A stretch of DNA of 33,738 nt, from assembly GCA_021647505.1 (NCBI GenBank), contig JAKIUN010000042.1, positions 1-33,738 on the forward strand. The letters are read 5' to 3'. Under the pieces are notes generated by a model, which saw nothing but the letters and a program-made list of their open reading frames with translations, searched no databases and was not told where the DNA came from. Shown here one piece after another: positions 27,022 through 33,738 of the stretch (its first letter is position 1; the number at the start of each line of letters is the position of its first letter). The position numbers were made by a program, and so were the translations under genes. The stretch comes from Gammaproteobacteria bacterium (lineage in GTDB: Bacteria > Pseudomonadota > Gammaproteobacteria > SZUA-152).

Positions 27022-27140
27022 CTGTAGGATGCTGGTGAGCGGTAGCGAACCGCATCGTTTGCGGTATTACGTTCTGGGTGCGGGTGATGGTGTCACCGTT
27101 CTTGATCGATACGGTTCGTGGAACTCACCACATCCTACAG
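27022..27140. repeat. Palindromic repeat, CTGTAGGATG type, nested in the IS605-like relict
   Basis: CTGTAGGATGCTGGTGAG at 27022-27039 pairs with CTCACCACATCCTACAG at 27124-27140, leaving one bulged base. The inner part repeats GGTGAGCGGTAGCGAACC motifs. It resembles GTAGGATG...CATCCTAC repeats common in environmental proteobacteria. Confidence 0.7.
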
Positions 27141-27142
27141 GG

Positions 27143-27250
27143 GTTGCCGAGAATCATGCCAGGGCTGGGTTTAAAAAACGGGTCTACCGACCCGTATCCG
27201 GACTTTCAGTCCGTAAGACTAACCCACCCGCTTTAGCGGGTGGTTGTTGA
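27143..27250 (+). ncRNA. Candidate right-end (omega-type) RNA without TnpB
   Basis: Three hairpins in series end at the element's right terminus: ACGGGT/ACCCGT (27178-27195), CGGAC/GTCCG (27199-27213) and CCACCCGC/GCGGGTGG (27224-27243). This resembles the scaffold of the guide RNA that TnpB nucleases take from the IS605 right end. If made, its guide would be read from sequence beyond 27251, that is, the 3' end of mrpG. No promoter is evident and no tnpB is in the window, so it may be only DNA hairpins used by a transposase. Confidence 0.3.
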
Positions 27251-27565
27251 GTTCATTTTATTTTGAGTTCGATCAACTTGTTTAAGCTTGATGTGAATTG
27301 CCGCTTTGGCCATGAGATGGGCACTCACGGGGGCGGTGATGAATAAGAACACGGTAATCAAGACTTCGTGCAAACTGATGTCGTCTATTTTAAAACTAAA
27401 ATACAGTGCCGAGGCAATTAACAATGCCCCTACGCCTAGCGTGGTGGCTTTAGTGGGTCCGTGCAGTCGCATAAAAAAATCGGGAAGTTTATATAGCCCG
27501 ATAGACCCTACAAGGGTAAAAAATGCGCCAATTATGATTAGCGTGGATAAAACCCATTCAAACAT
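27233..27565 (-). CDS. mrpG: Mrp-type Na+/H+ antiporter subunit G
   Basis: Small membrane subunit (110 residues, three hydrophobic segments) of the multi-subunit cation/proton antiporter. Typical features: GSIGLYKLPDFFMRLHGPTKATTLGVG and the third helix VLITVFLFITAPVSAHLMAKAA. AAAGGAAAGAG precedes the ATG. The last codons (NSTTTR and stop) lie inside the right-end hairpin of the IS605-like relict; the TAA sits in its TTTA loop, so the natural C-terminus was probably replaced by insertion. The functional core (to about residue 90) is intact. Confidence 0.9.
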   Translation of the reverse strand: MFEWVLSTLIIIGAFFTLVGSIGLYKLPDFFMRLHGPTKATTLGVGALLIASALYFSFKIDDISLHEVLITVFLFITAPVSAHLMAKAAIHIKLKQVDRTQNKMNSTTTR

Positions 27566-27677
27566 TACTCTTTCCTTTTAAAAGCTTGCCCACCCCCTAT
27601 TCATAATTAAATAAAGGTAGAGGGGAGAGAGGATTTATCTAACTGTAACTATTTTTTTACAACCATCATCAAGTGAC

Positions 27678-27947
27678 TTATTCCATAATATCACCACGAA
27701 GAAGGTATTTACTTAACCCAATCGTACCGACAAAGCCCATTACTGCTATCAACAATGCGGCTTCAAAATACAAGGCGCTTTTAAAATAAATCCCAAGCAA
27801 GACCAGTAATGCAATGGAGTTAATATAAAGTGTGTCGAGCGCTAAAATACGATCAGGCACATCGGGGCCTTTTATTAAGCGTAAAAAGCTGAGTAATAAC
27901 GCCACACTCACCAGTCCAAATCCAATTAATAAAGCGGTTTCTAACAT
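27678..27947 (-). CDS. mrpF: Mrp-type Na+/H+ antiporter subunit F
   Basis: An 89-residue protein with three transmembrane helices. The family signature RLIKGPDVPDRILALDTLYIN and the ending YLLRGDIME are clear. Its ATG lies within the 3' end of mrpE (7-base overlap), indicating coupled translation. A 112-base gap to mrpG follows, unlike the tight packing of the rest of the operon. Confidence 0.92.
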   Translation of the reverse strand: MLETALLIGFGLVSVALLLSFLRLIKGPDVPDRILALDTLYINSIALLVLLGIYFKSALYFEAALLIAVMGFVGTIGLSKYLLRGDIME

Positions 27948-28444
27948 GCTGTAAATACCTCTTTTAGAGGCGCTTCATAACGCTCTTTAATTTCTTTAAT
28001 TGTTGCGGGAATGTCTTCAATGTGCAACGCATGAACCAGTAAGCGTTTTCGATCTTTGGTTAAATCACATGAAACGGTGCCGGGTGTTAACGAAATGGTG
28101 TTGGCTAATAAGCTGATTCCCAAGGGTGTTTCGATGTCTAAATCAATGTAGAAGAACCCAGGCTTTAAATTTTTATTTCGACCTAAAATAAGTTTTGCTA
28201 CCGCCATATTGGCGACTAAAATATCCCATAACACGACACCCAAAAATTTCAATAGCGTTAAGGGCGATTGAATGCGTACCTTTTCAGGCCAAAACCCTGA
28301 TGTGAGCCAAGGAATGAGAATTGCTAAAATCAAGCCTAAAACAATATGCCCTGCCCCTACCGTATTATTTAACAACAACCAAACACCCCATAAAACCAGT
28401 GTGAGAATGGGGTGAGGAAGTACTTTTCTGAGTAATGTTTTCAT
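27941..28444 (-). CDS. mrpE: Mrp-type Na+/H+ antiporter subunit E
   Basis: A 167-residue MnhE/PhaE-type protein: two N-terminal hydrophobic segments (LTLVLWGVWLLLNN, HIVLGLILAILIPWL), a third near FLGVVLWDILVANMAVAKLIL, and the soluble C-terminal domain with LANTISLTPGTVSCDL, the best conserved family motif. The ATG overlaps the mrpD stop by one base (TAATG) and the 3' end overlaps mrpF. Confidence 0.92.
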   Translation of the reverse strand: MKTLLRKVLPHPILTLVLWGVWLLLNNTVGAGHIVLGLILAILIPWLTSGFWPEKVRIQSPLTLLKFLGVVLWDILVANMAVAKLILGRNKNLKPGFFYIDLDIETPLGISLLANTISLTPGTVSCDLTKDRKRLLVHALHIEDIPATIKEIKERYEAPLKEVFTAC

Positions 28445-29982
28445 TATTTACTTTCCTCCGTGACTGCCGGAGTGGTGAGTATGGCATCAATGTAAACGGC
28501 ACTGTTAAATACTTGGTTGGCCGTTGCTTCGGTAAACGCGGTGATGGGTTGTGCAAACACAACTAAAACTGGACTGGCTAATAATAAGCCAATCACCGCA
28601 ATAAACGCCATACGGTTCAGAGGTTTGCCACACTCTGACGCAGGAACCGACTCTTCGGGCAAAACTTTATAAAAAATTAACGAGCCAGTTCGCGCCATGG
28701 ACAAAATGGTAATCAGTCCTGACACCAATACCACTGAGGTAATCATGGCAAACCATGCATCGTCTAACGCCGCACTTAAAATCAATATTTTACCAAAGAA
28801 TCCTGATAACGGTGGCATTCCTGTCATGGCAATGGCTGCAATCATAAAGACCGAACCGATCAAAATTGCATTGGGCATGCAAGACCCACTCTCAAAACGG
28901 TCTTCATAGGTTCCGCGTCCTCTTAAAACCACATCGGCTAATAAGAACATCGCGCCGGCAATTAAGGTGGAGTGAATCAAATAGTATAGGGTGGCATTTA
29001 GAGCCGCAGGACTCATAAGCCCTACGCCAATCAATAAGGTGGCGACCGATGCCAACACCAAATAAGCCACTTGTTCACGCAGTCCACGTGCGGCCATTAC
29101 GCCTAGCGCGGCTAACAGCAAGGTGATTAAACCAAGTCCTAATACCCAAGGGGCGTAATAATACGCTAACTCACCCGCTTCACTGCCAAAAATGGTGCCA
29201 TGAATTCGGATAATTGAATAAATTCCAACTTTGGTCATAATCGCAAATAAGGCGGCAACGGGTGCGGAGGTATTGGCGTAGGCGCTTGGCATCCACAAAT
29301 ACAGTGGGAACATCGCCGCTTTTACCCCAAAGACCACCAGTAACAATAACCCTGCCGCCGCAATGACACCCAGGTCTTCTTGCGGAGCAACCGCAATTTT
29401 AGCGGCCATATCGGCAATGTTAAGTGTGCCTAAAACGCCGTAAAGTACTCCGACGGCAAATAAGAACAGCGTTGAACCAATAAGGTTAATCACTACATAG
29501 TGCAAACCCGCCTTGGTACGTAAACGCCCATTGCCGTGTAACAACAAACCGTAAGAAGCCAATAACAGAACTTCGAAGAAGACGAAGAGGTTAAAAACGT
29601 CTCCCGTTAAAAAAGCACCATTTAATCCAAACAGTTGCAGTTGAAACAAAATGTGAAAATGCTCGCCCTTTTTATCGGTATTGGTGGTCATCGCGTACCA
29701 CAATGCGCCCACTGCCAGTACCGAAGTAACCGTTACCATTAAAGCGGATAAACGGTCTAACACCAATACAATCCCAAATGGAGCCGTCCAGTTACCCAGC
29801 AAATAGACTTGATATTGATCAGTTGAGGTGGCTGAAATCAGAGCTGCGCTCAACAACACTAGTCCAATAACGGCTAAAAAGCTGATTGCACGTTGCAGGC
29901 GAATACCGCCCATGTGCGCTAAAATTAAAATAAAGCCGGTAATAAGGGGTAAAAAAACAGGCCACGCGGCTAAATGACTCAC
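28444..29982 (-). CDS. mrpD: Mrp-type Na+/H+ antiporter subunit D
   Basis: A 512-residue proton-translocating subunit related to NuoM/NuoN, with about 14 transmembrane helices. Key residues are present: E137 (VFFEVLLLASYGLL) and K221 (GVKAAMFPLYLWMPSAY), the latter in the motif for the TM7 channel lysine; TKVGIYSIIRIHG follows. The start is GTG at 29982, abutting the mrpC TAG stop with no gap. Together with subunit A it forms the two antiporter-like channels of the complex. Confidence 0.94.
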   Translation of the reverse strand: MSHLAAWPVFLPLITGFILILAHMGGIRLQRAISFLAVIGLVLLSAALISATSTDQYQVYLLGNWTAPFGIVLVLDRLSALMVTVTSVLAVGALWYAMTTNTDKKGEHFHILFQLQLFGLNGAFLTGDVFNLFVFFEVLLLASYGLLLHGNGRLRTKAGLHYVVINLIGSTLFLFAVGVLYGVLGTLNIADMAAKIAVAPQEDLGVIAAAGLLLLVVFGVKAAMFPLYLWMPSAYANTSAPVAALFAIMTKVGIYSIIRIHGTIFGSEAGELAYYYAPWVLGLGLITLLLAALGVMAARGLREQVAYLVLASVATLLIGVGLMSPAALNATLYYLIHSTLIAGAMFLLADVVLRGRGTYEDRFESGSCMPNAILIGSVFMIAAIAMTGMPPLSGFFGKILILSAALDDAWFAMITSVVLVSGLITILSMARTGSLIFYKVLPEESVPASECGKPLNRMAFIAVIGLLLASPVLVVFAQPITAFTEATANQVFNSAVYIDAILTTPAVTEESK

Positions 29983-30348
29983 CTATTTAACCCCCTTATT
30001 TGAATGACTCTCGGATTCAACATCCAAACCATCCACATGGTCATTGCCTAGCTCACCACGCGCTTTCAGCGCCAGTACAATTAAAAAGGCAGTCATACCA
30101 AACGCGATAACAATCGCTGTTAACACTAAGGCTTGTGGCAAAGGGTCACTGTATTGCGCTACTTCGGCGGTTTTATCAATTACCGCCGGCAAACCAACGG
30201 TTAAGCGTCCCATGGAAAATAAAAATATATTAACGGCATACGCCAGTAAGGTTAATCCCATCACCACAGGAAAGGTATAGGCGCGTAACGTTAAGTACAC
30301 GCCGCTTGCCGTCAGCACGCCAATTGCCAGTGAAATAAGCCACTCCAT
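29983..30348 (-). CDS. mrpC: Mrp-type Na+/H+ antiporter subunit C
   Basis: A 121-residue NuoK-like subunit with three transmembrane helices (LISLAIGVLTASGVYLTL, VVMGLTLLAYAVNIFLFSMG, ALVLTAIVIAFGMTAFLIVL). DPLPQALVLTAIVI is the diagnostic family motif. The ATG overlaps the mrpA stop by one base and the stop abuts mrpD. The hydrophilic tail (DHVDGLDVESESHSNKGVK) is cytoplasmic and variable. Confidence 0.93.
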   Translation of the reverse strand: MEWLISLAIGVLTASGVYLTLRAYTFPVVMGLTLLAYAVNIFLFSMGRLTVGLPAVIDKTAEVAQYSDPLPQALVLTAIVIAFGMTAFLIVLALKARGELGNDHVDGLDVESESHSNKGVK

Positions 30349-33209
30349 TAGTTTGCCTCCTGTTGTGATTTAAGTTGCGCTTTAGATTTTTCGATATTTT
30401 TCGATAGATGCGACTGATTGCTGAGTTTCCCCAGTTCAACCAAGCTCATCACGGTTGCGCCCACCACCACTAAGAACACACCTAAATCAAAGGCGATGGC
30501 ACTGGCTACTTCAAACTTGCCCACCACTGGCCAATTTAAATAGGTAAAGGCGGTGGTCATAAATGGGTAGCCTAATCCCATCGCCACTAAACCCGTAGTG
30601 GTTGCAATCAGTAAACCAAACCCGATGACCCAGTGCATATCAAACTTAAGACGATCATTAGTCCAAGCAATACCGTTGGATAAATACTGCACAATTAACG
30701 CCACCGAAGCAATCAGCCCTGCAATGAAGCCGCCGCCAGGTAAATTATGTCCACGTAAGAAAATATAGATGGCGATCATGAGCATTAAAGGCAATAACAG
30801 ACGAGTCAACGTTTGCATGATTTCAGGGTGCAAATCACTGTTCCATAAACGCCCACCACTGTCTTTGTCAGGTGCGTGCAATTTCATGCCTTGCAACATG
30901 GCGTAAATACCCAAGCCGGCTAAGGCCAATACTGCAATTTCACCCAAGGTATCGGTTCCTCTAAAGTCAACCAAGATAACGTTCACCACATTGGTTCCAC
31001 CGCCACCGGGTACCGAATTTAATAAGAAGAATTCTGAAATTGGCACAAAATCACGCGTGAGCACGGCCATGGTTAACAGCGTAACCCCAACACCGGACAA
31101 TAAGGCGATCACAATATCTCGACTGACACGCAAATCGCTGGTCTCATTAGGTGTGGTTTGTGGCAAGAAATACAGTGCCAATAATAATAAAATGACCGTA
31201 ACAATTTCGACTGAGAGCTGCGTTAATGCCAAGTCAGGTGCCGAGAACTTCACAAACATTAATGAGATAATTAGCCCAACGACACCCAGTATCACCAGTG
31301 CAATCAAACGTTTTTGATGCCACACCACGGTCAGCACACTCGCAATCATTAATATGGCAATGGCTAACACACTCACGCCGTCCACTGGCAACAGCTCGCG
31401 ATCACCAAACAAGGGCGCAGACACACTGGTAAATCCAATAAAGCCCGCCAGTAATGCCGTTGCAATTACCCAAACGGAAGCATTTTGCAACGAGCCTTTG
31501 TCAAACGAGCGTGTTACGCGGCTTGCAAATGTACCCAATGCGCCCAACAACGCATTAAAAATAATACGAGCGTCCCAATGCGCCACGCCTGATTCATGCC
31601 ATTCAAATAAACGTTTACGCATGACATAAACCAAAATTCCTAGTACCAATGCCACAAAACTCATCAACAACGGAAAGTTAAAGCCATGCCAAATTGCCAA
31701 GCTGTATTCTGGTGGCGTGGTTTGCAGTGTACCCGCTACGGCAACCGCTAAAATAGGTGCAACGGTAAACATGGGAATGATTCCAACCGCTAAACAAATC
31801 ACCACCAGTAAATCGACGGGGATTTTCATAAAACGTGGCGGTTCATGGGGTGTTTTAGGCAAATCAACCGGTTCACCATTAAAAAATACGTCGTGAATGA
31901 AACGCAATGAGTATGCCACCGAGAAGACCGCTGCAATAATCACTAAAATTGGAATTGCCCATGCCCATACCGAGGCATTGGAAGCGGTTAACGCTTGGTC
32001 AAAGAACATCTCTTTACTTAAGAAACCATTTAATAGCGGAACCCCTGCCATGGCCGCCGCCGCAATCATCGCCAACACGGCGGTGTGTGGCATGTATTTG
32101 AGCAAGCCATTAATACGCCGCATGTCTCGCGTGCCGGTTTCGTGGTCAATGATTCCCGCCACCATAAACAAAGAGGCTTTAAAGGTCGCGTGGTTAATAA
32201 TGTGAAAAATTGCCGCCACAGCAGCCAGTTGCGTTCCAAAACCAAACAACAATGTAATCAAGCCTAAATGACTGATGGTCGAATAAGCCAGCAATCCTTT
32301 AATATCGTGCTGAAACAGTGCGGTGTATGCACCAATTAATAAGGTAATTAATCCCGCTCCGCCAACAAACCATGTCCACTCAGGCGTACCCGATAACACA
32401 GGGAAAAAACGCGCCAATAAGAAAATACCTGCCTTAACCATGGTCGCAGAGTGCAAATACGCTGAAACGGGGGTGGGAGCTGCCATCGCATGTGGCAACC
32501 AAAAATGAAAAGGAAACTGTGCCGATTTAGTAAAGACACCCAATAAAACCAACACTAAAATCGGAATATATAAATCATGTCCACGAATTAAGTCGCCAGC
32601 AGCCAGTACATCCGTTAAATTATAACTACCGACCACATGGCCTAATAATAATACACCAGCGAGTAAAGCCAACCCCCCACCACCAGTAATTATTAAGGCC
32701 ATACGCGCACCAGCACGCGCATCTTGACGATGTTGCCAATAACTAATGAGTAGGAATGAGGTTAAAGAGGTCAGCTCCCAAAATACCACCATCTGAATCA
32801 GGTTTTCAGATAACACGATTCCGAGCATCGAGCCCATAAACATCAATAAGTAGGCAAAGAACCGCCCCATTGAATCTTTTTTGGACAGGTAATAACGTGC
32901 ATAAATAATGATCAGCAAGCCAATGACTAAGATAAGCAATGCAAACAACAACGCCAAACCATCTAAACGAAAGGCAAACTCCAGTCCAATCGCAGGTATC
33001 CACGTCCAGCCCTGAATTAAGGTTTCACCCGCAAAAACCATTGCCATTGAGGGGGCTAAAAAAGCCAAGGCAAGAATGGTGACCAACGCCGCCACCCATG
33101 CTGAAGCCAAACGATTTATTTTAGACGCCCATGCCGCAAATATAGCCCCAAAAAAAGGTAACAAGGCCGCAATTGGCAAATTAAAATTTAAAAGTGTTGT
33201 AAATGTCAT
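30348..33209 (-). CDS. mrpA: Mrp-type Na+/H+ antiporter subunit A fused to B
   Basis: A 953-residue membrane protein, largest subunit of the cation/proton antiporter. Residues 1 to about 500 are NuoL-like, with E145 (VVFWELTSLTSFLL) and lysines in GVFTKSAQFPFHFWLPHAM and SATMVKAGIFLLAR. A middle MrpA-specific region follows. The C-terminus (about 790-940; YIFLRGHNLPGGGFIAGLI, FEVASAIAFDLGVFLVVVGA) is an MrpB domain. No separate mrpB exists, so this is the group-2 (PhaAB) arrangement. It is the first gene of the operon; no strong ribosome-binding site is seen. It exports Na+ or other monovalent cations for pH and salt homeostasis. Confidence 0.95.
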   Translation of the reverse strand: MTFTTLLNFNLPIAALLPFFGAIFAAWASKINRLASAWVAALVTILALAFLAPSMAMVFAGETLIQGWTWIPAIGLEFAFRLDGLALLFALLILVIGLLIIIYARYYLSKKDSMGRFFAYLLMFMGSMLGIVLSENLIQMVVFWELTSLTSFLLISYWQHRQDARAGARMALIITGGGGLALLAGVLLLGHVVGSYNLTDVLAAGDLIRGHDLYIPILVLVLLGVFTKSAQFPFHFWLPHAMAAPTPVSAYLHSATMVKAGIFLLARFFPVLSGTPEWTWFVGGAGLITLLIGAYTALFQHDIKGLLAYSTISHLGLITLLFGFGTQLAAVAAIFHIINHATFKASLFMVAGIIDHETGTRDMRRINGLLKYMPHTAVLAMIAAAAMAGVPLLNGFLSKEMFFDQALTASNASVWAWAIPILVIIAAVFSVAYSLRFIHDVFFNGEPVDLPKTPHEPPRFMKIPVDLLVVICLAVGIIPMFTVAPILAVAVAGTLQTTPPEYSLAIWHGFNFPLLMSFVALVLGILVYVMRKRLFEWHESGVAHWDARIIFNALLGALGTFASRVTRSFDKGSLQNASVWVIATALLAGFIGFTSVSAPLFGDRELLPVDGVSVLAIAILMIASVLTVVWHQKRLIALVILGVVGLIISLMFVKFSAPDLALTQLSVEIVTVILLLLALYFLPQTTPNETSDLRVSRDIVIALLSGVGVTLLTMAVLTRDFVPISEFFLLNSVPGGGGTNVVNVILVDFRGTDTLGEIAVLALAGLGIYAMLQGMKLHAPDKDSGGRLWNSDLHPEIMQTLTRLLLPLMLMIAIYIFLRGHNLPGGGFIAGLIASVALIVQYLSNGIAWTNDRLKFDMHWVIGFGLLIATTTGLVAMGLGYPFMTTAFTYLNWPVVGKFEVASAIAFDLGVFLVVVGATVMSLVELGKLSNQSHLSKNIEKSKAQLKSQQEAN

Positions 33210-33738
33210 GATTTACCCGTCATAAAAATAAGTTTAGGCACTCAACAATGCCCTAAGGGGAATTGGGGGCAACCCTACTGGATTGACTCGAAATAATCTT
33301 TCCAGATGCCTTTTTCAGATTCAAAAAAACCAGCTCAGTTCCGCTTGTAAATAGTCATCCTTCCTCTATGCGTACAACAGATCATCTTGATCTATGTTAT
33401 TGAAATCTTGATACTCCAGACTGAGCTTACAAACATCACCTAAACGGCGATTCGCTTCGAGTCGAAGGCTGTATCCGCCTTGTTAAAGATTGATTAATGG
33501 GGACACTGAAGGGGACACAATATTTAATTGTTTTCCCTAACGGCAACCTCACCAGAACGGGAATGGGATCAGCACGGTTGGGGTGAGGTACGAACCCCAG
33601 CATGATCATGGCGTGAACTATGAATATATTTTTGGCTTTGAAAGTTGAAACTGATTCATTTGTAGCGGCTTAAACATAACTTTGGAGGTAACCTGTTGCT
33701 CTGACATGTTGGGGTTTACAAAAAACGCTCACCCCAAC
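33210..33738. other. Region upstream of the Mrp operon, no gene seen
   Basis: 529 bases of AT-rich sequence without a supported gene. It should hold the operon promoter, but no convincing -35/-10 pair was found. A 13-base palindrome CTTCGAGTCGAAG lies at 33455-33467. GGGGACAC occurs twice, 12 bases apart (33499 and 33511), followed by AATATTTAATTG, a pattern seen near IS200-like transposases elsewhere (from memory). A larger inverted repeat occupies the end. Confidence 0.4.
33577..33738. repeat. Inverted repeat reaching the right window edge
   Basis: GTTGGGGTGAG at 33577-33587 is the exact reverse complement of CTCACCCCAAC at 33728-33738, and inner GAACCCCAGCATG / CATGTTGGGGTTT also pair. 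Probably another palindromic element; it may continue beyond the window. Confidence 0.55.

Larger units (their letters stand above)
26905..27251 (+). mobile_element. Relict or non-autonomous IS200/IS605-like element
   Basis: Both ends look like IS200/IS605 termini: a left hairpin ACCGCC-TTTA-GGCGGT at 26935-26950 and a right subterminal hairpin CCACCCGC-TTTA-GCGGGTGG at 27224-27243 followed by TTGTTGAG/TTCA. Neither TnpA nor TnpB is encoded in the roughly 340 bases between. Such ends without genes are known as palindrome-associated elements. A different palindromic repeat (27022-27140) occupies its middle. Outer boundaries are approximate and the two ends could come from separate events. Confidence 0.5.

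Noticed and set aside
26969-27250. A 93-codon plus-strand open frame across the IS605-like relict
   Set aside because: It reads through two palindromes and hairpins and shows no TnpA or TnpB motif; better explained as repeat DNA.

Overview
The window reads as chromosomal DNA of a gammaproteobacterium. The order miaB-phoH(ybeZ)-ybeY-corC(ybeX)-lnt, and divergent ybeL/leuS beyond it, match the Escherichia coli layout. FeSOD, Grx4 and Rsd/AlgQ homologues fit the same class. A sulfate adenylyltransferase of the Sat (dissimilatory) type and a secreted DsrE-like protein hint at a sulfur-oxidising lineage (Chromatiales/Thiotrichales-like). That placement is inference; no rRNA or tRNA gene is visible here.

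Layout. 1-830: the 5' part of an IS3-family insertion sequence running off the left edge. 831-1280: mobile debris with two palindromic repeats. 1280-4072: leuS, with an unusual Cys-containing C-terminal tail, divergent from ybeL (4239-4757). 4866-6287: glutamate dehydrogenase. 6585-12056: the lnt-corC-ybeY-phoH-miaB operon, transcribed leftward. 12449-13780: an exported fusion of a degenerate metallophosphatase-like domain and a tetraheme cytochrome. 13881-16790: an Rsd/AlgQ protein, a single-domain response regulator, an HD-GYP response regulator and a TerB-like protein, all leftward. 16914-20720: secreted DsrE-like protein, monothiol glutaredoxin, an asparagine-synthetase-type amidotransferase and a secreted DUF1571-like protein. 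20857-22623: a MITE-like repeat and an orphan hydantoinase-B-type gene. 22866-26306: sodB, a membrane-protein remnant, lipA and sat. 26307-27251: a gene-free stretch packed with palindromes, ending in a relict that looks like an IS200/IS605 right end. 27233-33209: a complete Mrp-type Na+/H+ antiporter operon (mrpA/B fusion, C, D, E, F, G), visibly AT-richer than everything to its left. 33210-33738: no gene; more repeat fragments.

How the parts relate. The left two thirds are mostly housekeeping: translation and rRNA/tRNA maturation (LeuS, MiaB, YbeY), lipoprotein maturation (Lnt), lipoylation, nitrogen assimilation and oxidative-stress defence, with a signalling block (Rsd, CheY-like, HD-GYP) between. 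The intergenic spaces hold at least eight distinct palindromic repeat families, two of them present in two copies. The best leads are the leuS tail, which may be a small neighbouring gene fused by loss of the leuS stop; the IS605-like relict with three consecutive hairpins and no transposase or tnpB (a candidate solitary right-end/omega-type RNA); the MITE pair; and the Mrp operon, whose last gene ends inside that relict.
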